Positions 1 to 8,950 are shown, numbered from the stretch's first letter. The stretch is 48,518 nt of DNA from Fimbriimonadia bacterium (GCA_030427425.1 JAUICQ010000010.1:1-48518); one strand, 5' to 3'. Program-made: numbers and translations. Notes: a model not told the origin generated them from the letters alone.

Positions 1-2
1 AG

Positions 3-902
3 AGATTTTTAATAAAAGGTGCAAGAAAGAATGATGATGGTAGTGATAAACCTATCAGGTATTCTTTAGGAAATTTTGATATCTATCCTAATAATAATGA
101 GAAAAAGGTATATAATTTTAGGAACATAAAAGTAGTAAAAATAGATAAAAAATATCACGAAATTAATCTAGATCAGAACAATATTGTATATCAATTAACA
201 GTTACACATCTTAATAAGATCTTGGGATTGAATTTTATTATGAATGATAGAGCGGGTGCTGAGGGCGGAAAATTTTCTGTGTCTTCGGATGGTTGGAAGT
301 ATTTTTCTATTGATGAATTTGAAAATTTCAGGAAAACGTATGAATCCGAATATAATAAGGAACTATCTTTTTACATTGAACCTTACCGGGCACTTTACTT
401 TAAAGATGATGGTAAACTCGCTACTAAAAATGCTAAAAGTGGCATGAGTATTGAAGAATTACACCGTAATATGAAGGAAAAACCTGGGAATGTTAGAGTA
501 TATGAAACTCTAGACGATAAAAAATATTATAGTAGTTGGTATCAATTGACTCCTTATATAATGGTAGCTATAGATGAAGGTGATAAGAAATTTAAACTAG
601 TGTATAAAGATACAGATGGTAATGATAAGACTTATAAAACCTTCTCCTTTGAGGATGTTAAAAATCATCTAAAATCATTAGAATATTTTTACCTATGTGA
701 AGATTATCTGATGAATGCTCCTATGAAAATTCATGGTGCTAGTAAAAAATATACTCCGGATGAGTTATATAATGCTATTGAAGATGGTGACAAGTTTCTT
801 CTGGAGGGTAAACAATTATCGGTGAAAGACTCGTCTTTTATAGCAGGAGATAATATAATTACTGTGAAAAAGCTGTATTCCAGTTGGATTGGCAAATATT
901 AA
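3..902 (+). CDS. hypothetical protein, 3' part only (runs off left edge)
   Basis: The reading frame is open from the first bases of the window to the TAA at 900-902, so this is the C-terminal 299 residues of a longer protein. The TTG at 222 and the ATG at 240 are internal codons, not starts. The protein is rich in Lys, Asp, Tyr and Phe, has no membrane segment in the visible part, and has short runs that look like beta-rich repeats (KFKLVYKDTDGNDKTYKTF). I recognise no family. Lack of hydrophobic stretches suggests a soluble or exported protein. A strong hairpin at 1017-1047 lies downstream in the right orientation to end its transcript. Confidence 0.7.
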   Translation, partial: RFLIKGARKNDDGSDKPIRYSLGNFDIYPNNNEKKVYNFRNIKVVKIDKKYHEINLDQNNIVYQLTVTHLNKILGLNFIMNDRAGAEGGKFSVSSDGWKYFSIDEFENFRKTYESEYNKELSFYIEPYRALYFKDDGKLATKNAKSGMSIEELHRNMKEKPGNVRVYETLDDKKYYSSWYQLTPYIMVAIDEGDKKFKLVYKDTDGNDKTYKTFSFEDVKNHLKSLEYFYLCEDYLMNAPMKIHGASKKYTPDELYNAIEDGDKFLLEGKQLSVKDSSFIAGDNIITVKKLYSSWIGKY

Positions 903-950
903 GTCTGGGCCTGGATCTTTTTTTCCGGGGTGACGGAAACGTGTAGAATT

Positions 951-1002
951 GTTTGATAACGTGTCTCCCACATTTGGATAGTAATCACCAAGTGTGGGTT
1001 TA
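951..1002 (-). repeat. degenerate copy of long dispersed repeat
   Basis: The stretch ending in CACCAAGTGTGGGTTT matches, in reverse orientation, the part of the 38.6-kb tandem repeat that reads AACCCACACTTGGTGATTTTC. A CCACATTT block precedes it in both. Only this part of the unit is recognisable here. Confidence 0.6.
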
Positions 1003-1016
1003 CAAACTAACAATAA

Positions 1017-1047
1017 CCCCCTAACTGCCACCGTCATGGCAGGGGGG
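1017..1047. terminator. hairpin, likely terminator of the left-edge gene
   Basis: CCCCC and CTGCCA arms, with a three-base bulge between them, pair with TGGCAG and GGGGG around the loop CCGTCA. A T-run (TCTTTTTT) follows about 10 nt later on the plus strand. The spacing is longer than in a textbook terminator, so the call is tentative. Confidence 0.5.
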
Positions 1048-1099
1048 CTCTGGTCTCTTTTTTATTAAAGAACAGATACTCCAGTATATCAAATAAAAA

Positions 1100-2071
1100 T
1101 TATCTCACATCCAAGTGTGGTTCTTTTAGTACTTTTTCGCTATTCCAACAAGCAGCATGATGATCTTGGCTAATTTCTACTAATCTAGGCTCTTGTGCAC
1201 ATTTTTTAGTTTTAAATTTACATCTTGGTTCAAAGCTACATCCTGGAGGACGATTCGCAAGATCGGGCGGATGACCCGCTATCGATTCTAATCGTTTTTT
1301 ATTAGGATTTGGGAGCGCATTCATGAGCGCTTTGGAGTACGGGTGTGCAGGATTGTAGAGCACTTCTTTAGTGGGTCCGTCTTCTACAACTCTACCGGCA
1401 TAGTAAACGCATATATTTGAAGCTAGGGAAGCGATTACCCCTATATCATGGGATACTAACATAACAGCAACATCTTCTTCTTCTTTTAGCTGCTTTAATA
1501 AGCGTAGAATCTGTGCTTGTAGAGTAACATCCAAAGCTGTTGTGGGTTCATCGGCTATAAGTACTTTAGGTTTGCAAGCAAATGCTGTAGCTATAACCAC
1601 TCGTTGTCTCTGTCCCCCGCTCATTTGATGTGGGTATTTGCTAGCAGCCGATTCGGGGATAGGTACTCCTACTTTTTCTAGCATTTTAATGGCTTCTTTA
1701 TTTGCATCAGATTTCGACATATCTCTGTGTAGCATAAGTGCTTCTGCTATCTGATCCCCTATTTTCATCATAGGGTTAAGACAAGTAAAGGGATCTTGCA
1801 TAACCAGTGCTATTTCCGATCCACGTATTTTCAGCCATTCTCTATTGCTGATGGGCACAAGGTCTCTACCTTCTAGGCTTATAGACCCTTTGGTTACCTT
1901 ACATCCTGTAGGCAACATTCCCATGAGGGCAAGACCTGTCATAGACTTACCGCATCCCGATTCACCTACTACTCCTAAGGTCTCTCCAGCTTCTAAATCG
2001 AAGGAGACATCTCTTAAAATAGGTACCTCACCGAAACATACTTCTAAATTGCGTACTTCTAAAACAGCCAT
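1100..2071 (-). CDS. dppD: peptide ABC transporter ATP-binding protein, DppD/OppD type
   Basis: This is the ATPase subunit of a di/oligopeptide importer, acting on the inner face of the cytoplasmic membrane. Visible motifs are Walker A GESGCGKS (residues 36-43), Q-loop at Q92, signature MSGGQRQRV (150-158), Walker B LIADEP (171-176, catalytic E175) and H-loop H208. The C-terminal extension beginning NPAHPYSKALMNALP, followed by a cysteine-containing tail, is the oligopeptide-transporter C-terminal domain that separates DppD/OppD from other ABC ATPases. The length of 323 residues is normal. The usual permease genes and DppF partner are absent here, so the gene stands alone. The peptide-binding lipoprotein at 17.0 kb could serve the same transporter, but that is inference. 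Confidence 0.9.
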   Translation of the reverse strand: MAVLEVRNLEVCFGEVPILRDVSFDLEAGETLGVVGESGCGKSMTGLALMGMLPTGCKVTKGSISLEGRDLVPISNREWLKIRGSEIALVMQDPFTCLNPMMKIGDQIAEALMLHRDMSKSDANKEAIKMLEKVGVPIPESAASKYPHQMSGGQRQRVVIATAFACKPKVLIADEPTTALDVTLQAQILRLLKQLKEEEDVAVMLVSHDIGVIASLASNICVYYAGRVVEDGPTKEVLYNPAHPYSKALMNALPNPNKKRLESIAGHPPDLANRPPGCSFEPRCKFKTKKCAQEPRLVEISQDHHAACWNSEKVLKEPHLDVR

Positions 2072-2132
2072 TATTTTAAATTTTACACGTTTCTCGCATA
2101 AAAAGTTGGTCGATATCGAAAAAATCTGTGTG

Positions 2133-2138
2133 TATACT
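2133..2138 (+). promoter_or_regulatory. -10 box TATACT, 8 nt before the regulator start codon
   Basis: TATACT lies so close to the ATG at 2147 that initiation about 7 nt downstream would give a leaderless message. No Shine-Dalgarno sequence is present. No good -35 is seen at 17 nt. Confidence 0.5.
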
Positions 2139-2146
2139 AATCAAGT

Positions 2147-2809
2147 ATGAGTTCTAAAATTAGTGTAGTGATATGTGATGATGAAGCTCCATATAGAAAT
2201 GCGCTTCAAAAAACTCTAAATATGGTTCCCGATTGTGAGGTGGTGGGTGTCTGTAAAGATGGTGCGGAAGCTTTGGAGTTATGCCAAAATAAAGTGCCTA
2301 ATGTACTACTAACAGATATCAATATGCCACGGATGAATGGATTAGAACTTATTAGAAGGTTGTTAAGGCACGAAAGGAATGTTGCAGTGGTAGTATTAAC
2401 GATTGATGAAGATCAGGATACAATTTTTGATGCATTCCGATACGGTGCAATGGGTTATCTATTAAAAACTTCTACACCACAAGAAGTTATCGACGCGGTT
2501 AAACATGCTCATCAAAAAGAAGTTAAAATTACGCCTAAAATCGCCACAAAAATAATTGACGATTTTAGGCGTTTACAGGATGACGGTGAGGATGAAGAAT
2601 CACCACTTTTTGTATTAAGTGAACGTGAAATTGAGATACTCGATTTAATTGTGAAAGGAAAACGGAATCGAGAGATTGCAGAGATGTTAAATATTGCTGA
2701 AAAAACAGTTAAGAATCATGTAAGCAATATTTTGAGAGCTCTTCAAGTTAATAGTAGAACGGAAGCTGCAATGAAGGCGATAAAAGTTAAATTAGTGGAT
2801 GGGCCTTAA
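2147..2809 (+). CDS. NarL/FixJ-family response regulator
   Basis: This is a two-component DNA-binding regulator of 220 residues. The receiver domain spans residues 5-122, with the acidic pair D11/D12, phosphoacceptor D57 (LLTDINMP), T85 and K107 all in place, so it should be phosphorylatable. A LuxR-type helix-turn-helix follows at about 152-215 (LSEREIEILDLI, then EIAEMLNIAEKTVKNHV). No sensor kinase gene is adjacent, so the signal and partner are unknown. It is divergent from the dppD gene, with 75 bp between them. Similar regulators control respiration, stress or surface functions, and the target here cannot be read from sequence. Confidence 0.92.
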   Translation: MSSKISVVICDDEAPYRNALQKTLNMVPDCEVVGVCKDGAEALELCQNKVPNVLLTDINMPRMNGLELIRRLLRHERNVAVVVLTIDEDQDTIFDAFRYGAMGYLLKTSTPQEVIDAVKHAHQKEVKITPKIATKIIDDFRRLQDDGEDEESPLFVLSEREIEILDLIVKGKRNREIAEMLNIAEKTVKNHVSNILRALQVNSRTEAAMKAIKVKLVDGP

Positions 2810-2846
2810 TACGTTCATTTACTAATTTATTTTTCATAAAACTGGT

Positions 2847-2875
2847 TTGTTACGCTATAAAAACTGTATCATAAT
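2847..2875 (+). promoter_or_regulatory. sigma-70-like promoter, TTGTTA-17 nt-CATAAT
   Basis: A -35 TTGTTA (2847-2852) and -10 CATAAT (2870-2875) are separated by exactly 17 nt. The ATG of the exported protein follows 4 nt after the -10, so the transcript would begin at or within the start codon. Confidence 0.5.
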
Positions 2876-2879
2876 AGAT

Positions 2880-3320
2880 ATGAAAAGATTATTAACACCA
2901 GTAATTTTAACATTTTTATTCTCGATAGCATATGTCTTCCCTCAGACAGTAATTTCTCCGTGGCTAACTATTAAAGAGTATAAGCCATCCCAACATCTAA
3001 CCTTTATTAACAAACAGTTAGAAAATATACAGATTGGACTACGCGATTATAGAAACAATCAGATTAAGGGTGTTAAGATGGTAGAATTGCTTACTAGAGC
3101 ATTTGCTGGCTGTCGCCACTTCCAAGCACTGCAATCTAAAGCCATTGTTGCTGGAGATAGCATATCCAATAAGAGCACGTTGAAATTAATGCAAGCACAT
3201 AATATCTTTGAAAGCTATGTGATATCCAAAATTCTAGAGCTTAGTGGAGAGAAGAACGAAGAATTTTTTGCAAGAACTCTAGAGAAGCGTTTACAGGAAA
3301 TATTGCCAAAATTACGCTAA
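2880..3320 (+). CDS. small exported protein of unknown function
   Basis: The start is placed at the ATG at 2880, because it begins directly with a signal peptide (MKRLLTPVILTFLFSIAYVF, cleavage probably near residue 20). The longer frame from a TTG at 2847 would put a non-signal stretch in front and overlaps the promoter. The mature part, about 125 residues, is mainly helical with a charged C-terminus (EEFFARTLEKRLQEILPKL). There is one cysteine, in AFAGCRHF. I recognise no family. It lies 18 bp upstream of gpmA on the same strand and is probably cotranscribed with it. A periplasmic location is inferred. Confidence 0.65.
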   Translation: MKRLLTPVILTFLFSIAYVFPQTVISPWLTIKEYKPSQHLTFINKQLENIQIGLRDYRNNQIKGVKMVELLTRAFAGCRHFQALQSKAIVAGDSISNKSTLKLMQAHNIFESYVISKILELSGEKNEEFFARTLEKRLQEILPKLR

Positions 3321-3338
3321 TAGTGGAATTTATTTAAT

Positions 3339-3932
3339 ATGAGCAGACTGATTATTGTAAGGCACGGACAATCGATATGGAATTTAGAAAACAGATTCAC
3401 CGGTTGGGTAGATGTTCCTCTTTCTGAAAAAGGCAGACAAGAAGCTTCAGATGCAGGTAGAGTGCTCTATTCCCATCAGATAGATATTGCCTATACAAGT
3501 ATGCTCACAAGAGCTCAGTCTACTCTTGAAAGATTATTAGATTCAGCCGACAAAGATGATATTCCAGTTATAAAAGATGCAGCCCTCAATGAACGCCACT
3601 ACGGAAGTCTGCAGGGATTAAATAAGGCTGATGCCGCTAAGGAGTTTGGTGAAGAGCAGGTACGCATATGGAGACGGAGCTACGATGTACCACCACCAGA
3701 TGGGGAATCGCTTGAAATGACGGCCAAACGTACCATCCCATTCTTTGAAAGATGTATTCTAGGCGATATCGCACTTGGCAAAAACGTTCTCGTAGTAGCA
3801 CATGGAAATTCTAACAGGTCCATCATTATGAAGCTGAAAAAATTAACTCCGGCTGAAGTAATGTCCCTAGAGTTAGATACAGGAATCCCATACATTTTCG
3901 AAATGAATAAAGATGGGACTCTTGCTAAGTAG
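3339..3932 (+). CDS. gpmA: 2,3-bisphosphoglycerate-dependent phosphoglycerate mutase
   Basis: Interconverts 3- and 2-phosphoglycerate in glycolysis and gluconeogenesis in the cytosol. The N-terminal RHGQSIWN motif supplies the phosphohistidine H9. FTGWVDVPLSEKG, LNERHYGSLQGLNK (proton-donor Glu) and the second catalytic histidine in VVAHGNSNR are all present. At 197 residues it is shorter than the 250-residue E. coli enzyme and matches the short form found in several other bacterial groups, in which an internal segment is missing. It follows the small exported protein by 18 bp. The spacing to a weak GGA ribosome site is long (about 12 nt). Confidence 0.95.
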   Translation: MSRLIIVRHGQSIWNLENRFTGWVDVPLSEKGRQEASDAGRVLYSHQIDIAYTSMLTRAQSTLERLLDSADKDDIPVIKDAALNERHYGSLQGLNKADAAKEFGEEQVRIWRRSYDVPPPDGESLEMTAKRTIPFFERCILGDIALGKNVLVVAHGNSNRSIIMKLKKLTPAEVMSLELDTGIPYIFEMNKDGTLAK

Positions 3933-3980
3933 TCCTTGAACTTCTTTAAAAACGAATATTGTGGAATTCCGATTAAGAAT

Positions 3981-5219
3981 CTATGGTTCTAGTATCAGAT
4001 CTGGACTTGTCCCGATATCGTTACTAACGCCACCGTTATCTTTACCATTTTCTCCAACGCTGTAAAGAACATAATCGGCGCCATCTGCGTGATATATAAA
4101 ATCTTTCCCACTGTAAGGATCTATTCTTATAACATCTGCCAGTGAATCTAAGTTTTTGGGAGAGACTCCTTTTTCTTTAATGCTTTTTAGTATGAAAGCA
4201 TTAATTGCCAACATTCTTGTTCGCGCAAGGGTTCTATCATATACGTTAAGGATGCTCTTGATACCGGAAAAAAAATGTTTAGAAAATCGCTTCCAGGGTC
4301 GGTTTCTTTTTGGAAGTGGCTTCCATGGTTCACGTTTAGTTAAAGGGAGTAGTGAATCTTGTGATAACTTTTCATATATAACCGATCCCTCTTCCATCAA
4401 AGAATGAAAATATTTGACCCTTGTTTCATAACTTTTTTTCTTCAATTTTCTTAGAAACTGAACCGGATCTTTATAATCCGATCCGAGTATTGGTTGCAGA
4501 TACTGATAATTATCATTTTCAAACGCATCTTGTAAATGTTGAACTGATAGCAACATATTCTGGTACTCATTTTTCAGAGCATTCTGTATACTGATATCGG
4601 TCTGTAACATCGCATATAGCTCTTTGAAGATAATCTCTAGTTGATTATTATTAAGGGATACCATAGCAGGCTTTATGGCCACTCTGCATGCATCTATAAT
4701 GGTGAATCCTAACGAGGCATCAATAGCTCCCCCTTTCAGTAGATTTACCCCGAATTTAGTGCCTAATAAAAAATAGGAGACTGCTTCTTGATAATTATTC
4801 TGGAAAATGGCGAATTCAATATTCCATACCAGGGTTTTTCCCAATAAACTCCAACCTAACTGATATGTGGATGATTCCTCTTGAGGTGTTGGTACAAATT
4901 TAAATTCAAACTTCTTGTTGTGAGCATGTCTAATTTTTTCACAGGCAGGAGAGAGTAGGTTCATAATTTTTCTCTTGATACCCGGAGTAAAATTCACTCG
5001 TTTAATATAGTTTTTTGCTTTATTTTCCGCTTCTAGTGCTGCAAAAACATAAGCATCAAAAGCATTGCCGGAATCGGACTTGGGAATGTAGGCTTTTTCT
5101 TCTTGTATCCATTTTGGAAGATGCGGAGTCTCATTTGGTTTACAACCTACTGCAATCAGCGTACATACTAATAGAATCCAGAGTGATTTATCGTATATTT
5201 TACAGTGCACGTTGATCAT
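3981..5219 (-). CDS. predicted lipoprotein, pseudopilin-like C-terminal motif
   Basis: The signal peptide ends in a lipobox (LIAVGC, Cys26), predicting a lipid-anchored envelope protein of 412 residues. The middle is helical with many aromatic residues and no catalytic motif I can name. The last 50 residues contain DPYSGKDFIYHADGADYVLY and then SVGENGKDNGG. This resembles the C-terminal calcium-site region of type II secretion pseudopilins (GspG), and is also seen at the end of uncharacterised exported proteins. A GGAAG ribosome site lies a few bases before the ATG. Type IV pilus genes occur at 26.6 kb, but no direct link can be shown. Confidence 0.65.
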   Translation of the reverse strand: MINVHCKIYDKSLWILLVCTLIAVGCKPNETPHLPKWIQEEKAYIPKSDSGNAFDAYVFAALEAENKAKNYIKRVNFTPGIKRKIMNLLSPACEKIRHAHNKKFEFKFVPTPQEESSTYQLGWSLLGKTLVWNIEFAIFQNNYQEAVSYFLLGTKFGVNLLKGGAIDASLGFTIIDACRVAIKPAMVSLNNNQLEIIFKELYAMLQTDISIQNALKNEYQNMLLSVQHLQDAFENDNYQYLQPILGSDYKDPVQFLRKLKKKSYETRVKYFHSLMEEGSVIYEKLSQDSLLPLTKREPWKPLPKRNRPWKRFSKHFFSGIKSILNVYDRTLARTRMLAINAFILKSIKEKGVSPKNLDSLADVIRIDPYSGKDFIYHADGADYVLYSVGENGKDNGGVSNDIGTSPDLILEP

Positions 5220-5390
5220 TATCTTCCAATACTATTGATGGGTGGTGAGTAATATATGATAATATTACAGTTTCATCATACCTCACACAGTTATCTAACT
5301 ATAAGTTACAATTAGATTATAGTTTAGTTAAAGTATATAAGAAGAAATCTTAATTATGATATGATTAAGATTAAGAAGAAGAATTATATG

Positions 5391-6344
5391 AAAGCCGTTA
5401 TACTCGCCGCAGGAAAAGGATCTCGACTATATCCCGTAACCCATCATGTACCAAAGCCATTGCTACCGATAGCAGGTAAGCCTACATTAGAACATGCCCT
5501 AGACCAGATGAAGCAGATGAATATTGAGGAAGTCTGTATTGTGCGTGGCCAAGATCATGATGAGATGGAAAGTTTTATTGGCTATGGCGATAAGTATAAC
5601 TTAAAAATCTCTTATGCGGTGCAGCGTGAACAGAAAGGGCTCGCTCATGCACTTCTCAGTGCAAAAGAGTTCTGTGGAGAAGATAAATTTGTTCTGTATT
5701 TAGGTGATGCTATTTATAATACTTCGCTACAGAAATATGCTCAAGAATTTTTAAAAGGGAATTTTGATAATTTGAATTTAGTGAAACCTGTTGATAATCC
5801 TGAGCAGTACGGGGTCGCGATTTTAGAAGGGAATAAAATTGTTCAATTGGAGGAGAAGCCGAAAGAGCCGAAGTCTAACATGGCTATGGCTGGAATTTAT
5901 TGGTTTAGCTCTAAAATATGGGATGCGATTCATGCTATTGAACCTAGCGCTAGAGGAGAGTATGAAATTACGGATGCTATCCAGTATTTAATAGATAGTA
6001 ATCACGATGTACGTGCTGGGATTTACGAAAACACCTGGTTCGATACAGGCACATTACCATCTCTACTGGAGGCGAATAGTCACTTACTAAACGGTCGTAA
6101 TATAGTTGGGAAGGGGAGCTCTGTGCATGCTGAATTAGGGGAGAATGTTTACATTGGTAATAACGTTCAAATTTCGTGTAAATATATTAGCAATGCAATT
6201 ATTTTAGACAGCTCTCACATTGATGTGAATGGAGATATTATTGATAGTGCCTTAGGCGGAGATATTACGTCGCCTAAATCCATTTCTGGTGAACTATTAT
6301 ATAATGCTGCAGTGCTCAAAGAGAAGTCTGCAGCAAGAAGCTAG
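5391..6344 (+). CDS. sugar-1-phosphate nucleotidyltransferase (RmlA-like, long form)
   Basis: Cytosolic enzyme predicted to join a nucleoside triphosphate to a sugar-1-phosphate (glucose-1-phosphate thymidylyl- or uridylyltransferase family). The nucleotide-binding signature is MKAVILAAGKGSRLYPVT, followed by PKPLLPIAGKPTLEHAL. The metal-site segment is YLGDAIYN. GVAILEGNKIVQLEEKP and the ARGEYEITDAI block follow. The C-terminal 80 residues look like a short left-handed beta-helix, as in the archaeal-type long RmlA. The start is set at 5391, where the family normally begins. An in-frame ATG at 5361 would add ten mostly Lys/Ile residues. With ManC at 7.8 kb it points to activated-sugar synthesis for surface polysaccharide. 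The exact sugar and nucleotide are uncertain. Confidence 0.82.
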   Translation, partial: KAVILAAGKGSRLYPVTHHVPKPLLPIAGKPTLEHALDQMKQMNIEEVCIVRGQDHDEMESFIGYGDKYNLKISYAVQREQKGLAHALLSAKEFCGEDKFVLYLGDAIYNTSLQKYAQEFLKGNFDNLNLVKPVDNPEQYGVAILEGNKIVQLEEKPKEPKSNMAMAGIYWFSSKIWDAIHAIEPSARGEYEITDAIQYLIDSNHDVRAGIYENTWFDTGTLPSLLEANSHLLNGRNIVGKGSSVHAELGENVYIGNNVQISCKYISNAIILDSSHIDVNGDIIDSALGGDITSPKSISGELLYNAAVLKEKSAARS

Positions 6345-6365
6345 TCGCAATATAACTAGCAGTAG

Positions 6366-6704
6366 TTAACCAGGAGGCCATGCTAAGTCTCTTCCTGCTA
6401 TTAAATGAGCATGAAGATGAAATACTGTCTGTCCTGCTTTCTCGCCACAATTGATAACCAGTCTATAACCGTCTGAAACGCCTAGCTGTTTTGCTATCTC
6501 AGCTGCAGCGTTCAGTATATGCTGCTGATCTCCCTCTTCAGGCAGATTGTTGAGTCCTTCCATGTGAGTTTTTGGAACAATGAGAACATGGATCGGGGCT
6601 ACCGGATTTATATCGTTGAACGCTATTACATGATTGTTCTCATAAATAATTTCGGCAGGAATCTCTTTGTTAATAATTTTACAGAAAATATCCATTAAGT
6701 ACAT
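6366..6704 (-). CDS. HIT-family nucleotide hydrolase (HINT type)
   Basis: A 112-residue histidine-triad protein that hydrolyses purine nucleoside phosphoramidates or adenylated amino acids in the cytosol. It carries the diagnostic HLHAH triad at residues 96-100, the N-terminal IFCKIINKEIPA block, NDINPVAPIHVLIVPK and the C-terminal WPPG typical of the HINT branch. An AGGA ribosome site lies 4 nt before the ATG at 6704. A second ATG three codons later (MDIFCK) fits the usual family start equally well. It is convergent with the nucleotidyltransferase gene. Confidence 0.93.
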   Translation of the reverse strand: MYLMDIFCKIINKEIPAEIIYENNHVIAFNDINPVAPIHVLIVPKTHMEGLNNLPEEGDQQHILNAAAEIAKQLGVSDGYRLVINCGEKAGQTVFHLHAHLIAGRDLAWPPG

Positions 6705-6750
6705 TTTATCCTATTTGCTCTATATTTAATTCTATTTAGGATGATCAAAT

Positions 6751-7770
6751 TTACAGCATCGCTAATGCAGCTGCTCCCAAAATGCCCGCATCTTCTATCA
6801 GATTTGCTGAGACTACTTTAGTGCTAGAGTAATGGACTGGAACCGATCCGTCCTTAGCCTGTTTTAGTGCACTCTTCTCCATGTATTTCCATGCATGAGA
6901 GATATTGCCGCCAATCGCAATGATATCGGGGGTGAATATATTGATACAATTTCCCAGCAATACTCCTAAATAATAACCAGTCTCTTGCCATACCTCTAAA
7001 GCAACAGAATCGCCCCGTTCTGCAGCATCAAAGATTACCCTAGGAGTAATATTCTCTATATTATTTTCAACCATATCTCTCATGATTGAATGTTCTGAAC
7101 TACGTAGCTTATGGATAGCCCGAGAGACAATGCCCTCTTTCCCGCAATACGATTCAACCGTACCGTATAATCCTGCTACACTATGCTTTCCTCCAGGCTG
7201 AATACACACATGACCCAGTTCTGCGCCTCCACCGTTACCGCCGATAAATATCACAGATTCAGATAGAACGCCCTGAACCGATCCCGTGCCTAATACGATG
7301 CCACTTCCTATTCCGGTACCAAGTGTTAACATTATCAAACATTTCGAACGATTCTTCCCAACGCCAAACCTGTACTCTGCTAATGCTGCTAAGTTCGCAT
7401 CATTTCCTAGTACAATCGTATTCTTCAATCGGGATTCAAGCATCGATCTTACAGGAATATTTCTCCAGCAGATAAATTCAGTGCCCTGATATCTTCCAAA
7501 ATTAGGCGACCATTTTACTACGCCTTTATCTGCATCTACATAACCGGGGATCGCTAGGCCTACCCTAATGTTATCTCTATCTTGCTTATCTAGTTCCTGA
7601 GATGATAATAACTCGTGGATAATATTAGTTATATCGTCTATAACAGCATCAGTGCCTTCTGTTGCATGAGACTTGTACTCTATTCTGCGACCTAAAATAT
7701 TCCCGTTACTATCCACTATAGCGCCACGAATATTAGTACCACCTAAATCTATCCCTATATACTTATCCAT
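6751..7770 (-). CDS. ROK-family sugar kinase with altered zinc motif
   Basis: ATP-dependent hexose or amino-sugar kinase (glucokinase-like), cytosolic, 339 residues. The phosphate loop is DLGGTN (8-13), the catalytic Asp is D124 in GNDAN, the second nucleotide loop is LGTGIGSGIV and the substrate/metal His is H187 in AELGHV. The ROK signature normally continues with CxCGxxGCxE around a structural zinc. Here that stretch reads GGKHSVAGLYGTVES, so the cysteines are missing although the Glu (E206) is kept. An AGGA ribosome site is 9 nt from the ATG. It lies back to back with the manC gene, 74 bp apart. Substrate unknown. Confidence 0.88.
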   Translation of the reverse strand: MDKYIGIDLGGTNIRGAIVDSNGNILGRRIEYKSHATEGTDAVIDDITNIIHELLSSQELDKQDRDNIRVGLAIPGYVDADKGVVKWSPNFGRYQGTEFICWRNIPVRSMLESRLKNTIVLGNDANLAALAEYRFGVGKNRSKCLIMLTLGTGIGSGIVLGTGSVQGVLSESVIFIGGNGGGAELGHVCIQPGGKHSVAGLYGTVESYCGKEGIVSRAIHKLRSSEHSIMRDMVENNIENITPRVIFDAAERGDSVALEVWQETGYYLGVLLGNCINIFTPDIIAIGGNISHAWKYMEKSALKQAKDGSVPVHYSSTKVVSANLIEDAGILGAAALAML

Positions 7771-7831
7771 TCAGAACTATCCTTTTTCTATTATCCATTG
7801 AACAGATATCTATATCAAGTAAAATTCAATG

Positions 7832-7837
7832 TACAAT
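7832..7837 (+). promoter_or_regulatory. -10 box TACAAT, 7 nt before manC
   Basis: TACAAT ends 7 nt before the ATG at 7845 and there is no ribosome-binding sequence between, so a leaderless transcript is likely. It is one of several genes in the window with this arrangement. Confidence 0.45.
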
Positions 7838-7844
7838 AGAAGTT

Positions 7845-8933
7845 ATGAATGTTTCCGAATATATTGTAATTATGGCTGGAGGTTCAGGAGAACGATTCTG
7901 GCCCCTTTCCACGCCAGAACGACCCAAGCAGTTCCTTCCCTTTGGTAGCAATGGAGAATCTTTAATTAGAATGACCTGCGATAGGGCAGCTAAAGTAGTA
8001 GGTAAAGAGAATCTCTTAATAGCAACCTTAGAAAAATTTAAAAACGATATCCTGAAAGAAGTAGAATATCTTAATCCTGAACAAGTTGTATGTGAACCAC
8101 TTAAACGTGATACGCTAGGCTGCATTGTATGGAGTATGGCTTACTTAGAAAGCAAACATCCTAACCAGAATTTAACCGTAGCCTATGTGTCTGCTGATAG
8201 CTACGTAGGAGATGAAACAGCCTACATAGGAGATGTAAAAGCTTCTCTTAATTTTGCAGCAAATAATGATGCAATTATTACGCTAGGTATGAAACCATCC
8301 AGGCCAGAAACCGGATACGGTTATCTTAAACGGAATGCTAATGCAGCTGATGAAAACAATAAAATATTCCCAGTGGAACACTTTGTAGAGAAACCAGATA
8401 AAAAGAATGCTTTTATAATGATGCAAGAAGGAAACTACTTCTGGAACTGCGGATCTTTCATCTGGAATATCCACACATTCTGGAACAGTATGAAAAGATA
8501 CTCGCCAGAGATCTACACAGCATCCAGCAAAGTAAGAGACTCTGTTCTCCAAGGAAGTATGGAAGAATCGCTCCATGCATTTGAAAAACTTCCTTCTACA
8601 TCTATAGACTACGCTCTTGCTGAAAAGTGTAGTAACATCTATGTTTGTCCAGGTAATTTTGTGTGGGACGATGTCGGATCATGGGATGCGTTACCGGGTG
8701 TACTGAAAACTGACGATAATGATAATTTTATAATCGGAAATATCAGGACATGGGGGTCGTCTGAATGCGTGCTTATTAATGAGACAGATAAAGCACTCTG
8801 TACCTTAGGATTAAATGATACTGTTGTAATTCAGACAGAAGAAACAACTTTTGTATGTCCTCGCAGTGAATCTCAGAATGTTAAAAAAATATCACAAGCT
8901 ATGAAAGCAGATAATGTAGTATCTAAAGTCTAA
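7845..8933 (+). CDS. manC: mannose-1-phosphate guanylyltransferase
   Basis: Makes GDP-mannose from GTP and mannose-1-phosphate, supplying mannose or derived deoxysugars for surface polysaccharide. The N-terminus carries the family signature IVIMAGGSGERFWPLS followed by RPKQFLPFG. The downstream blocks ETGYGYL, HFVEKPDK, NCGSFIWN and WDDVGSWDAL, with SIDYALAEK, are all present. The length of 362 residues corresponds to the single-domain enzyme without the phosphomannose-isomerase fusion. It ends 17 bp before a strong hairpin at 8951-8983. A GMD or phosphomannomutase gene is not in the window. Confidence 0.94.
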   Translation: MNVSEYIVIMAGGSGERFWPLSTPERPKQFLPFGSNGESLIRMTCDRAAKVVGKENLLIATLEKFKNDILKEVEYLNPEQVVCEPLKRDTLGCIVWSMAYLESKHPNQNLTVAYVSADSYVGDETAYIGDVKASLNFAANNDAIITLGMKPSRPETGYGYLKRNANAADENNKIFPVEHFVEKPDKKNAFIMMQEGNYFWNCGSFIWNIHTFWNSMKRYSPEIYTASSKVRDSVLQGSMEESLHAFEKLPSTSIDYALAEKCSNIYVCPGNFVWDDVGSWDALPGVLKTDDNDNFIIGNIRTWGSSECVLINETDKALCTLGLNDTVVIQTEETTFVCPRSESQNVKKISQAMKADNVVSKV

Positions 8934-8950
8934 AGCAGGCTAACTTAAAA

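Noticed and set aside
816-1037. 73-codon minus-strand frame over the end of the left-edge gene
   Set aside because: It overlaps a real gene, the repeat and the hairpin; no ribosome site and no homologue-like features.
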